Program-made: the position numbers and the translations under genes
Part shown: in pieces, positions 31,355 through 39,046 of the stretch
How the letters are laid out: the number at the start of each line of letters is the position of its first letter
Numbering within the stretch: the first letter of the stretch is position 1
Assembly (NCBI GenBank): GCA_028277645.1
Contig: JANQFV010000026.1
Location: 1 to 39,046, forward strand
Source of the DNA: Phycisphaerae bacterium
GTDB taxonomy: Bacteria > Planctomycetota > Phycisphaerae > UBA1845 > Fen-1342
Length of the DNA stretch: 39,046 nt
Direction: 5' to 3'
The notes under the pieces: model-generated
What the model was told of the DNA's origin: nothing
Seen by the model: the letters and a program-made list of their open reading frames with translations, nothing else
The model's database searches: none

Positions 31355-31921
31355 ATGTCGCCGCCGAAGATCACGTCCGCTACATCGTTCCCCTGCACCG
31401 TCGCCCTGGCGATATTAGTCGGCCTCGGCACCACCACACTCGGCGGCTGCTCCGTCAAGCGCAACAGCGACGTGCAGCTCGCGCCCGAACTCACGACCTA
31501 CCTCGAACTGGTGTTGCCCGCCCGCATCCAGGTGCTGAGCTGGACGCGCCCCGCCAGCATCGCTGGCGACGGCAAGGCGGACGGCATGGAGGTGGTGCTG
31601 GCTGCCTACGACGCCGCCGATGATGAGACCAAACTCGTCGGTGAGCTGCATTTCGAGTTGCAGACGCTCAAGCCGTCCGAGCAGATCGGGCGGCGCGTCG
31701 CCTTCTGGTCGGTCGAGCTGACGACCGCGCGCAACATGTACACCTATCTCGACCGATCGCTCGGGTTCTATCGCTTCCCACTCGAGCTTCAGGCCGGCGC
31801 GTTGCCGCCGGGCAGCTACCGGCTCAACGTGCAACTGCAGCTACCAGACGGCCAACGCCTGTTCCACGAGCACGAGTTCAACTACGACGGCGCCGCCGTC
31901 GACCCACCCCCGACAACCTGA
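31355..31921 (+). CDS. Lipoprotein of unknown function, 188 residues
   Basis: The lipoprotein signal ends LGTTTLGGCS (lipobox LGGC). The mature part is beta-rich and includes ELTTYLELVLPARIQVLSW and the closing PPGSYRLNVQLQLPDGQRLF, as in small immunoglobulin-like envelope proteins. No family was recognised. ATG 31355 has GAGG 7 bases upstream. It is divergent from the GT87 gene and followed by a degenerate family A repeat 4 bases after its stop. Confidence 0.78.
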   Translation: MSPPKITSATSFPCTVALAILVGLGTTTLGGCSVKRNSDVQLAPELTTYLELVLPARIQVLSWTRPASIAGDGKADGMEVVLAAYDAADDETKLVGELHFELQTLKPSEQIGRRVAFWSVELTTARNMYTYLDRSLGFYRFPLELQAGALPPGSYRLNVQLQLPDGQRLFHEHEFNYDGAAVDPPPTT

Positions 31922-31925
31922 GCAA

Positions 31926-31947
31926 CGGCCGACCTCCGGGTCGACCG
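31926..31947. repeat. Degenerate palindromic repeat, family A, copy 4
   Basis: CGGCCGACC (31926-31934) and GGTCGACCG (31939-31947) pair with one mismatch around TCCG. It begins 4 bases after the stop of the lipoprotein gene, the same position relative to a coding end as copies 2 and 3. Confidence 0.65.
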
Positions 31948-32087
31948 TATTATCCACCGCTGCGCCCCAACCCCGGGAATACTGACCTGCCGCAACCTGT
32001 GGTGTACGATAGTCGCGGTCAGAACAGGGCTGCCGTCGGGTATGCCTGCGAACCGGGGCTTATCGGACAAACACGGAATCTCCGCAC

Positions 32088-34466
32088 ATGCTGATCAATA
32101 CCGCCGCTCTCCTGCTCCCGCTCATCGCATTCTTCCAGCAACCCGCGCAGCCCGAATCCCCCAAGATCGACGCGCAGCTCCTCCTGAGCACGACGGCCCT
32201 GCAGCCCGGCTCAACTGCCGAGCTCGCCATACAACTGAAGATCACCGACGGCTGGCACATCTACCACCCACTCCTGCTCGACACCGGCGCCCCCACCACG
32301 ATCTCGTTCGAGGCCCCGGAGGGCATCACTTTCGGCGAGCTTCGCTTCCCGGAACCGTCAGCCGGCGAGGAAGCCGGGCTCCGCTATCTGGCTCTCGAGG
32401 GTGAGGTGGTCATCCTGACCGAGGTTACCGCCGCCGAGGATATCGTCGCCGATCCGATCTCGATCAAGGCCAACATCTTCACACTCGCCTGCAAGAAGCT
32501 CTGCATACCCGTCGACGTGTCGGCGACACTCGACATCCCGATCACGACTGATGAGCTGCAGCCTGCCAATGAGAAGCTCTTCGAGGAAGCCCGCGCGCTG
32601 ATCCCGGTCCCCCTGACCAGGGCGCAGTATCTCCGCGGCAGCTCCGTGCGCCTGGCGACAGACACGTTCGCCCCCGGCCAGGAGAACGAAGTAATCGTCA
32701 CCGTCAACGTGCAGCGCGGCTACCACATTCAGGACCGCGACCCCGGCAACGAGAACCTCATCCCCACGCGCCTCTTCATCGAGCCGCTCGATGGCCTGAA
32801 GTTCGACGAACAGAAGTGGCCCAAGGCGCACGTCCGCGAGATGCCCTATTTCGGCAAGGTCCGCGAACAGAACGGCAAGTTCGAAATCCGTGTGCCATTC
32901 CGCATCAACGACGACAAGCTCGCCAGTGGCCCGGCAGCCCTGCGCGTCCTGCTCAGCTACCAGTGCTGTTCAGACGCGGGCACATGCTTTCCGCCGATCA
33001 CCGCCCGCGAAGTCATCCGTCTCACACTCGACACGCCCAATCCCGAGGCAAAGCACACGCCACAAGGCACGCTCTTCCCGCGCGTCTACGAGCCCGGTGC
33101 GGCGCCGTCGACGCCCGAATGGCAAGGCAGCGCGGCGACCGAAACAGACGAGTCCAGTACCAGCGCCAGCGATCCCGGCGCGACCCCTGCGGCCGCGACC
33201 AGCAGCGAGTCCGAGGAATGGCCGCTGCCCATGGTGTTTCTCTTCGCATTCCTCGGCGGCGTGATTCTGAACGTCATGCCGTGCGTCCTGCCCGTAATCT
33301 CGCTCAAGATCTTCGGTTTCGTTCAACAGGCCGGCGATGACCGCGCCCGCATTCTCCGCATGGGTCTGGTCTACGCCGCTGGCATCATGGCGAGCTTCCT
33401 GGTGATCGCGATCGCGATGGTGAGTGCAGGGCTCGCCTGGGGTGGGCTGATGCAGCGTCCAGAGTTCTTGATCGGCTTGGGCGCTGTCGTGTTCGCATTC
33501 TCATTGAGCTTGTTAGGCGTGTTTGAGATCCAGCTCCCCGGAGCTGCCGCCAACGCCGCCGCAGGCGCTTCGCGGAAAGAGGGCTATACCGGCGCGTTTA
33601 TGAACGGGGTCATGGCAACGCTGCTGGCGACGCCTTGCGTGGGGCCATTTCTCGGCTCGGCGATCGGTGTGCTGAGCAAGCTTCCACCGTTTGTCGCTGG
33701 CACGGGAATCATGGTCGTCGGGCTCGGACTGGCGTTCCCGTACGTCCTTTTGACCGCCTTCCCCGGGTGGCTCCGTTTCATGCCGAAGCCTGGGAACTGG
33801 ATGGTGATCTTCAAGCAGGTTGTCGGGTTCATTCTCGTCATTGTCGTTGTTTGGCTGCTTTCGGTCCTTATCACGCAGGTCGAAACCGAGTTGTTTCTCG
33901 GAACACTCGGGCTCCTTACTGCTGTCGGAATGGGCTGCTGGCTCCTCGGCCAGATCAAGCTGACCATGAGCTTCGCACGAACCGCGCTGCTGTGGGCCCT
34001 CGCACTGCTCATCACCGGCGGCGGCGGCTATGCCAGCTTCCGGGTCTTCGAGCAGCAGACAACGATCCCATGGCAGGAATGGAAACCCGGCATCGCACAA
34101 CGGCTCTCGGAGGAAGGCTTCAACGTCTACGTCGATTACACGGCGAGTTGGTGCCTTACCTGCCAGTCCAACAAGACCCTCGTTCTCGAGACCGACCGCA
34201 TCGCCAGCGAGTTCGAACACCTTGGCATCTACCCGATCAAGGGCGACTTCACCAAGCTGAATCCTGATATGCAACGGGAACTGCAGAGTCACGGTCGCAA
34301 CGGCGTACCGCTGAACATCATCGTTCCCGCCGGACGACCGGACGAGGTCATCGTCTTGCCCGAGGTCCTAACCCAGCGGATCGTCCTGGAAGCCCTCTCG
34401 GAACTGCAGCCTACGGCGGTCATACCAGAATTCTGGACCCTGGCTCCCGAAGAACCGGCCTCGTAA
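32088..34466 (+). CDS. dsbD: DsbD/ScsB-type thiol:disulfide interchange protein
   Basis: The protein should carry electrons from cytoplasmic thioredoxin across the inner membrane to periplasmic partners. The 792-residue chain has a signal peptide, then two tandem DsbD-alpha-like beta domains. The first (about residues 25-155) contains ACKKLCIPVDV; the second (about 190-320) contains YQCCSDAGTCFPPI. A low-complexity linker (about 330-372) follows, then the membrane DsbD domain (about 375-640) with its NVMPCVLPVISLK and ATPCVGPFLG cysteine motifs. The C-terminal thioredoxin domain has WCLTC near residue 688. The doubled N-terminal domain is like ScsB. The ribosome site before ATG 32088 is weak. 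Confidence 0.92.
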   Translation: MLINTAALLLPLIAFFQQPAQPESPKIDAQLLLSTTALQPGSTAELAIQLKITDGWHIYHPLLLDTGAPTTISFEAPEGITFGELRFPEPSAGEEAGLRYLALEGEVVILTEVTAAEDIVADPISIKANIFTLACKKLCIPVDVSATLDIPITTDELQPANEKLFEEARALIPVPLTRAQYLRGSSVRLATDTFAPGQENEVIVTVNVQRGYHIQDRDPGNENLIPTRLFIEPLDGLKFDEQKWPKAHVREMPYFGKVREQNGKFEIRVPFRINDDKLASGPAALRVLLSYQCCSDAGTCFPPITAREVIRLTLDTPNPEAKHTPQGTLFPRVYEPGAAPSTPEWQGSAATETDESSTSASDPGATPAAATSSESEEWPLPMVFLFAFLGGVILNVMPCVLPVISLKIFGFVQQAGDDRARILRMGLVYAAGIMASFLVIAIAMVSAGLAWGGLMQRPEFLIGLGAVVFAFSLSLLGVFEIQLPGAAANAAAGASRKEGYTGAFMNGVMATLLATPCVGPFLGSAIGVLSKLPPFVAGTGIMVVGLGLAFPYVLLTAFPGWLRFMPKPGNWMVIFKQVVGFILVIVVVWLLSVLITQVETELFLGTLGLLTAVGMGCWLLGQIKLTMSFARTALLWALALLITGGGGYASFRVFEQQTTIPWQEWKPGIAQRLSEEGFNVYVDYTASWCLTCQSNKTLVLETDRIASEFEHLGIYPIKGDFTKLNPDMQRELQSHGRNGVPLNIIVPAGRPDEVIVLPEVLTQRIVLEALSELQPTAVIPEFWTLAPEEPAS

Positions 34467-34498
34467 CGCTGCCCCGTCACCGAACATTCGACCTCCGA

Positions 34499-34517
34499 AT
34501 CGGCAACATCTGCCGAT
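34499..34517 (+). terminator. Stem-loop after dsbD
   Basis: ATCGGCA and TGCCGAT form a perfect 7-bp stem around ACATC, 33 bases after the dsbD stop. There is no T-run, so it is at best a weak terminator. The rest of the 226-base gap to the next gene shows nothing else recognisable. Confidence 0.25.
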
Positions 34518-34692
34518 GACCACCGCTTTACTTATCGCCCGTTCAATCCCCCTCTCAACATGAGCCGATAACTCGGTTCGGTATGTTTGCCCGGGTGTCC
34601 GTCACGCCAGTTGCGCCCCGGGCCGGTTTTCGGTCGATAGCAACGACAGCGGCTCAGTCCACGTGTACCCATTACAAACGCGAGGAATCGCA

Positions 34693-35853
34693 ATGTATCC
34701 CCGTACCCTGATTCCGCTGTCGCTGACGCTCAGTACGCTAGCAGCCCTGATTGGCTGCACGATCAACATGCCCGCCTCCCCGGCGCCAGTGGCGCACACG
34801 AACCACGCCGCCCAACCCAGCACAACCACGACCGACGCTGAATCTGATGCCGGACGCGATCTAACCTTCTTTGGCGAAGACCCGGATTCGGAACGGGTTC
34901 CGTTTGAGGCGCGTCTGGTGACGAACCTCACACAGCACAGTTTCACGACGGACGGACTCGACTTTGATCCCGATGTACTGGCAAGCGAAGACCTGATCGC
35001 CTTCGCTTCCACGCGAAATGCGACCCATGCGGACATCTATCTCAAGCGTGCCGATGGATTTACGCTTACGCAACTCACCGGCGACCCCGCCGACGATATC
35101 CAACCCCGTTTCAGTCCTGACGGCAACCGCATTGCGTTTGCCTCGAATCGAACGGGAAACTGGGACATCTGGGTCGTCCACCGCGACGGAACCGGCCTCA
35201 CCCAACTGACCAGCGACAACGCGGACGAGGTGGCGCCAACCTGGTCGCCCGACGGCAAGCAGATTGCGTACACGGTCTCGAGCGGCCGCTCCCAGCAATG
35301 GGAGATCTGGGTACTCAACGTCGACCAACCCGGAATGCGGCAGTTCCTGGCGTATGGCATGTTCCCCGCCTGGGCACCCGACGGATCCCGGATCGCGTAT
35401 CAACGCGCTCGCCAGCGCGGCAGCGGCTTTTTCAGCGTCTGGACACTCGATCTGGTGAACGGCGAAGCCCGCTACCCCACCGAGGTCGCCCAAAGTGACA
35501 ACGCCGCCTGCGTCGCCCCGCGCTGGTCGCCCGATGGCCGGATGCTCGTCTACGCCGCTGTCCGGGACCGCGAACGGAGTGACACAACCGACCGCAGCAC
35601 CCCGCCGGCAGCCGACCTCTGGGTGGTCGACCTTGAAACAGGTCTCAGAATGAAGCTGACGGACGGAGCCGCGGCCGATTTCAACCCCGTCTGGGCTAAT
35701 GCCGGGCGGGTGTTCTTCGTCTCCGCCCGCGCTGGAACCGAGAACATCTGGAGCCTCTCAACCACAATGTCAAAATACGAGCAGGTGGAACCGGTTGCGG
35801 CCCACGTGCCGGCCCGCCTCGCGGAAACGGCGTCCGATATTCGCCAAGAGTAG
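34693..35853 (+). CDS. TolB-like beta-propeller (PD40) lipoprotein
   Basis: The 386-residue protein has a lipoprotein signal ending TLAALIGC (lipobox LIGC), a short Thr/Ser-rich spacer, then at least five PD40/TolB-type blades. Recurrent features are IQPRFSPDGNRIAFASNR, VAPTWSPDGKQIAYTVS, FPAWAPDGSRIAYQ and CVAPRWSPDGRMLVYAA. Unlike TolB itself it is lipid-anchored and lacks the usual N-terminal TolB domain; the next gene encodes a protein with a domain of that general type. ATG 34693 has GAGGAAT 7 bases upstream. A role in envelope assembly or sensing is possible but not shown. Confidence 0.85.
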   Translation: MYPRTLIPLSLTLSTLAALIGCTINMPASPAPVAHTNHAAQPSTTTTDAESDAGRDLTFFGEDPDSERVPFEARLVTNLTQHSFTTDGLDFDPDVLASEDLIAFASTRNATHADIYLKRADGFTLTQLTGDPADDIQPRFSPDGNRIAFASNRTGNWDIWVVHRDGTGLTQLTSDNADEVAPTWSPDGKQIAYTVSSGRSQQWEIWVLNVDQPGMRQFLAYGMFPAWAPDGSRIAYQRARQRGSGFFSVWTLDLVNGEARYPTEVAQSDNAACVAPRWSPDGRMLVYAAVRDRERSDTTDRSTPPAADLWVVDLETGLRMKLTDGAAADFNPVWANAGRVFFVSARAGTENIWSLSTTMSKYEQVEPVAAHVPARLAETASDIRQE

Positions 35854-35993
35854 TCACCTTGCAAGCTCGCCGAGCCCAAAACTCGACTAACCGTCGACCG
35901 GCCGCCGCCCCGCGGTGCTCACGGCATTCACCTGCATTGATCGCCTCGGCGGCAGCGCATAATCCTTTGCCGAAGGAAAACTTGCGAGCTAGA

Positions 35994-36785
35994 ATGTTGC
36001 ACTGGCGAGCTGCCGACCCCGCCGCCCGCGGTGGCAGGATAATTCACGCGTGCCGAGCGCATCGCCCTATAACGATAGCCCTCGGCACCGCAGTGTTACT
36101 GATCTGTGACGGTTGCACGTCAGGTCAACATCGCGACCCGCATGCAACGGTAAGTCCGGCGCGCACCATCGTGCTCGCGCCGGTCCTCAATCTCAGCGGC
36201 ACCGCGGACTTCGATCCGCTGAAGGTCACCGATCTGCTCGCTTCCGAATTCGTAGCGGCAGATGGCTTATCGGTCGTTCCTGTGAACCTGACGCTGGCCG
36301 AGCTCGTGCGGCGGGGCCAGGACTCGGTGGAGACACCGGAGGACGCGATCGACCTTGCGCGCACGTTCGGAGCGGACGGAACGTTCGTTGTCGCGATCAC
36401 AGAGTTCGATCCCTATCCGCCGCCCGTTGTGGGAATGGTGTTGCAGTACTACGCGGCGCAGCACCACGGCACGATGTCGGCGTTCGACCCGGTCAGCGCG
36501 TCGAGGTCCGTCACAGTGACTCCGGCCAAGTTATCGGCCGCCGCCACCGCCGGACCGGCCTGGCAGGTCCAACGCGTGTTCAACGCCGCGGACGAGCAGC
36601 TTCTGGAGAACATTCGGCGATTCGCCGGTGACCGAGAAGGACAACAGAGCCCCTACGGATGGCGGAAATATGTGCTCACGCAGGATCTTTATCTCCGTTA
36701 TTGCGGACACGCGCTGATAAAGACGATGAATGGGCTGGATGAGAACGATCGGAAGGCCAGCAACCAGACAGAGGCGGAGTCATGA
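35994..36785 (+). CDS. CsgG/LpoB-like secreted protein, probable lipoprotein
   Basis: The 263-residue protein has a basic N-terminus and a hydrophobic stretch ITIALGTAVLLICDGC, after which a cysteine could be lipidated. The mature part begins TIVLAPVLNLSGTADFDPLK and continues DLLASEFVAADGLSVVPV, LDLAR-like and FVVAITEFDPYPP, the alpha/beta pattern of CsgG, LpoB and TolB N-terminal domains, which act in the outer membrane or periplasm. The exact family is uncertain. ATG 35994 is the best start by position but has no good ribosome site nearby. It ends in ATGA overlap with the following small gene and follows the propeller lipoprotein gene. Confidence 0.65.
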   Translation: MLHWRAADPAARGGRIIHACRAHRPITIALGTAVLLICDGCTSGQHRDPHATVSPARTIVLAPVLNLSGTADFDPLKVTDLLASEFVAADGLSVVPVNLTLAELVRRGQDSVETPEDAIDLARTFGADGTFVVAITEFDPYPPPVVGMVLQYYAAQHHGTMSAFDPVSASRSVTVTPAKLSAAATAGPAWQVQRVFNAADEQLLENIRRFAGDREGQQSPYGWRKYVLTQDLYLRYCGHALIKTMNGLDENDRKASNQTEAES

Positions 36786-36997
36786 ACGCGACACCACGCT
36801 GTCTGAGCATGGGCAAAGGCGAGCACCGCTATGTCTTTCAGTATCACGAAGGCTGCGAATCGACACTGCTCGCAAGTTTTGTGGCGTTGGCCAATGACCC
36901 GCGAAGCGAATTCGACTGGTTCGATGCGGCGGTCCTGAGCTATCAGCTCGGAGATCAGCTAACCAACCAATTCGAGCCGGTCGCCCAGTTGGAGTAG
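36782..36997 (+). CDS. Small unassigned protein, 71 residues
   Basis: The start ATG overlaps the TGA stop of the CsgG/LpoB-like gene (ATGA, 36782-36785), a strong sign of coupled translation. The protein has no signal or membrane segment and contains GEHRYVFQYHEGCEST and FDWFDAAVLSYQLGDQL. The composition is protein-like, with several aromatic residues. I recognise no family. The xerC gene follows 11 bases downstream on the same strand. Confidence 0.7.
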   Translation: MNATPRCLSMGKGEHRYVFQYHEGCESTLLASFVALANDPRSEFDWFDAAVLSYQLGDQLTNQFEPVAQLE

Positions 36998-37008
36998 GGC
37001 TAACTGCG

Positions 37009-38064
37009 ATGTGGAACACGCCAAACAACGAATCGAATCCCGCGACTTTCGCCGAAAGTGATGAAAGACGTATGAGCGATCAGGCTAGTCTCGTCCAACA
37101 GTTCATCAACTACCTGCGCGCCGAGCGGCACTTCTCACCGCACACCGCGAAGTGCTACGCCGCCGATCTCCAGCAGTTCTGCGGCTACCTCTGCGTGGAG
37201 GCCGAAGGGCACCCGGCAGGTGCGGGTAATGGCCACAACGGTCCGTCGGATCTCGCGAAGCTCGCGCCGCCGGCCACCGTGGCAGGCGAGGAGCTGAACC
37301 GCAAGCTGCTTGGCGTCGAGACGGACGCCGTCCGCGCGTTCATGTCCACGCTGCGGGACAACAACTACTGCAAGAGCACGGTCGCTCGAAAGCTCGCCAC
37401 GCTCCGGAGCTTCTACAAGTTCCTCGTGCGGCGCGGCTATCTGAGCAGCAATCCGGTCGCTCCGATCCGCACGCCCAAGCAGGACAAGCGCCTGCCCAAG
37501 TGCCTCGAGATTGACCAGATCGAAAAGCTCCTGTCGAACCCCGACACAACGACGCTACTCGGGGCCCGCGACCGGGCGATGCTCGAGACGCTCTACTCGA
37601 CGGGTATGCGTGTCAGCGAGCTGATCAACCTCAACATCGGTGACGTCGACCTCTCCAGCAACGTGGTCCGCGTCGCCGGCAAGGGCAAGAAGCGCCGCGT
37701 GATTCCGCTCGGCCCCGGCGCGGTGCAGACGATCCTGCACTTCCTCGACCTGCGCCGCAACGACCCGCGCAGCAACTCGTTCGACCCGGAGGCTCTTTTC
37801 ATCAACAAGCACGGCCAACGCCTGAGCACCCGCTCCGTCCGCCGCAAGCTCGATAAGTACCTGCTCGAAGCGGGGCTCGACCTTTCGGTCAGCCCACACA
37901 CGCTCCGTCACAGCTTCGCGACACATATGCTCCGCCGCGGTGCCGACCTCCGTAGCGTGCAGGAGATGCTCGGCCACCAGAGCCTCAGTACGACACAGAT
38001 CTACACGCACCTTTCCGGCGAAACGGTCAAGGAAGCCTACGACGAGTCGCACCCCCGGGCCTGA
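37009..38064 (+). CDS. xerC: Tyrosine recombinase XerC/XerD type
   Basis: The enzyme resolves chromosome dimers at dif with its partner Xer. The C-terminal catalytic domain has all expected residues: Arg in STGMRVSEL (about residue 200), Lys in AGKGKKRRVIPL, His-x-x-Arg in SPHTLRHSFATH (about 293-304), His in MLGHQS, and Tyr in TTQIYTHLS (about 331). It ends in DESHPRA, as Xer proteins do. The N-terminal core-binding domain (ERHFSPHTAKCYAADLQQF) carries an insert of about 35 residues (near 63-98) rich in Gly, Ala and Pro, longer than usual. The start may be ATG 37009 or ATG 37072. A strong terminator follows. Confidence 0.94.
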   Translation: MWNTPNNESNPATFAESDERRMSDQASLVQQFINYLRAERHFSPHTAKCYAADLQQFCGYLCVEAEGHPAGAGNGHNGPSDLAKLAPPATVAGEELNRKLLGVETDAVRAFMSTLRDNNYCKSTVARKLATLRSFYKFLVRRGYLSSNPVAPIRTPKQDKRLPKCLEIDQIEKLLSNPDTTTLLGARDRAMLETLYSTGMRVSELINLNIGDVDLSSNVVRVAGKGKKRRVIPLGPGAVQTILHFLDLRRNDPRSNSFDPEALFINKHGQRLSTRSVRRKLDKYLLEAGLDLSVSPHTLRHSFATHMLRRGADLRSVQEMLGHQSLSTTQIYTHLSGETVKEAYDESHPRA

Positions 38065-38097
38065 GCACGGTCTGGAACAGAGTCAAAAACACGCCCC

Positions 38098-38136
38098 GCG
38101 GGCCGGCGCTTCGAAGCGCCGGCCCGCGTTTCTTTT
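38098..38136 (+). terminator. Strong rho-independent terminator after xerC
   Basis: GCGGGCCGGCGCTTC (38098-38112) and GAAGCGCCGGCCCGC (38113-38127) are perfect 15-base inverse complements, and GTTTCTTTT follows. It lies 33 bases after the xerC stop. Confidence 0.92.
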
Positions 38137-38197
38137 GCCGCTGATCCACCGTTCTGCGTTATCGGCCGGGAGCGTGCCCAGCGGCCGTCCGGTCCGC

Positions 38198-38225
38198 TTG
38201 TACTGATCGCGTCAGGCCTTATGAT
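38198..38225 (+). promoter_or_regulatory. Possible promoter of the SurA/PpiD-like gene
   Basis: TATGAT at 38220-38225 differs from the -10 consensus at one position, and TTGTAC at 38198-38203 is a partial -35 box, 16 bases apart. It lies in the gap after the xerC terminator and about 65 bases before the next start codon. Confidence 0.3.
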
Positions 38226-38289
38226 GGCGGTTCTATAGCTACAGACGACCGTACCCATGTTGGGCCGCCGGCCCCCGGAAACCGCAACG

Positions 38290-39046
38290 ATGAACCCAAT
38301 CAAGTTCCTGCGCAAGTACACCCGTGTCTTGCTGATGGTTTTCATGTCCCTCCTGCTGATCGCCTTCCTGGTGCCGTCCCAGATCCAGGGCTGCGCCAGC
38401 AACGCCCGCCGAATCGACCCCGAGCTCGGCAAGGCCTTTGGCAAGGCAATTCACGAGTCGGACCGCATGAAGTGCCTCGCGGAAATGCGTGTGATTCAGC
38501 AGCTCGGATTTCTTCCAGCCCAGCTCAATCTCGACCCCCTGGTGTACTACTTGTTGGTAGCCGAGGCCGAGCGGGCCGGTATCCAGACAGGCGTCGAGGA
38601 GGTCAAGGAGCTGCTTCGCCAGCGCCGCATGACTAACGATCAGCTCGCCCGCATCCAGCGCGATCAGCGAATCAGCTACGACGATATTTACGAAATCGCC
38701 GGCAAGTGGCTCTCCGTTCGTACGCTCATGGACTTGCAGGCCAGCGGCGTCGCCGACACGCTCCCCCGGCGTCAGACTTCGTACCGGGACACCACGCAGA
38801 AGGCCGTTGCACGCATGTCGCTGATCGACGCGCGCGGCTTCGCCCACCGCGTTTCCGAGCCAACCGAAGAACAGTTGGTCGCGTTCTTCGAGGAATTCAA
38901 AGCGGAAGAGCCGGGCGACAGCGAGTCCGAACTGCAATTCGGCTACCGCCTGCCGGACCGCGTTCGCGTCGAGTACCTGACGGTTGATCCGGCGGACGTG
39001 GTACGCAAGGTAACCGTCAAGTCATCACAGGTGCGGCGCTACTTCG
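38290..39046 (+). CDS. SurA/PpiD-like periplasmic chaperone, N-terminal part (cut by window end)
   Basis: ATG 38290 opens a frame that runs off the right edge with no stop (252 residues visible). The N-terminus MNPIKFLRKYTRVLLMVFMS leads into a membrane anchor ending at about residue 28, then a helical region with an LGFLPAQLNLDPLVYYLLVA stretch and several heptad-like helices, as in the SurA/PpiD N-terminal chaperone domain. The last visible residues, RVRVEYLTVDPADVVRKVTV and then SSQVRRYF, match the transition to the parvulin domain in PpiD-type proteins. The prolyl isomerase domain itself would lie beyond the window, so the call is provisional. Confidence 0.65.
   Translation, partial: MNPIKFLRKYTRVLLMVFMSLLLIAFLVPSQIQGCASNARRIDPELGKAFGKAIHESDRMKCLAEMRVIQQLGFLPAQLNLDPLVYYLLVAEAERAGIQTGVEEVKELLRQRRMTNDQLARIQRDQRISYDDIYEIAGKWLSVRTLMDLQASGVADTLPRRQTSYRDTTQKAVARMSLIDARGFAHRVSEPTEEQLVAFFEEFKAEEPGDSESELQFGYRLPDRVRVEYLTVDPADVVRKVTVKSSQVRRYF

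Noticed and set aside
37009..38064. Integrase of a mobile element
   Set aside because: The protein matches housekeeping XerC/XerD in its catalytic motifs and ending, and no attachment-site repeats or phage genes are nearby.

Overview
The window reads as a piece of a high-GC bacterial chromosome, most likely a planctomycete (Planctomycetota, perhaps Phycisphaerae-like). The grounds are two membrane proteins carrying the paired-cysteine zinc-ribbon signature of the CRECGYxLTGN...CPECG type that is very common in that phylum, many small lipoproteins, a calcium-binding thrombospondin type 3 (TSP3) repeat protein, a DUF4139 protein and long intergenic palindromic repeats. This is inference from protein style; no rRNA is present to confirm it.

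Layout. 1-431: the 3' end of a possible EF-Tu domain 3-like gene, then tRNA-Lys(TTT) with its own promoter. 370-6864 (minus): a DNA-repair run, udgB > sbcD > sbcC-like ATPase > zinc-ribbon membrane protein, followed by a two-TM potassium channel with RCK domain whose 3' end runs antisense through the tRNA. 7010-12335: ybaK, a GNAT acetyltransferase, a DUF4139 protein, an unassigned protein, an Mpo1-like membrane protein and tag, with palindromic repeats between them. 12369-14138 (minus): a compact, lower-GC three-gene cassette led by a TIGR04255-family protein; this is the most interesting part. 14374-21505: ispG, a sulfatase-like lipoprotein, class I aldolase fbaB, a second zinc-ribbon membrane protein overlapping recG, and a 59-residue membrane peptide. 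21646-25321 (minus): purE > comEC > LysM lipoprotein. 25502-36997: cell-envelope genes (GT2 and GT87 glycosyltransferases, TSP3 lipoprotein, papain-like lipoprotein, a DsbD/ScsB-type reductase, a TolB-like propeller lipoprotein, a CsgG/LpoB-like lipoprotein). 37009-39046: XerC recombinase, a strong terminator, and the start of a SurA/PpiD-like chaperone cut by the window edge.

Themes. DNA metabolism is well represented (UdgB, SbcCD-like pair, Tag, RecG, ComEC, XerC), but mostly as separate transcription units. Three families of dispersed palindromic repeat occupy intergenic spaces; one family starts with TAG and supplies the stop codon of at least two genes. Another repeat-like stretch is carried in frame inside recG. 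No CRISPR array, IS element, prophage or rRNA was seen. No stretch over 300 bases lacks a gene; the longest gene-free gap is about 280 bases (10233-10514).
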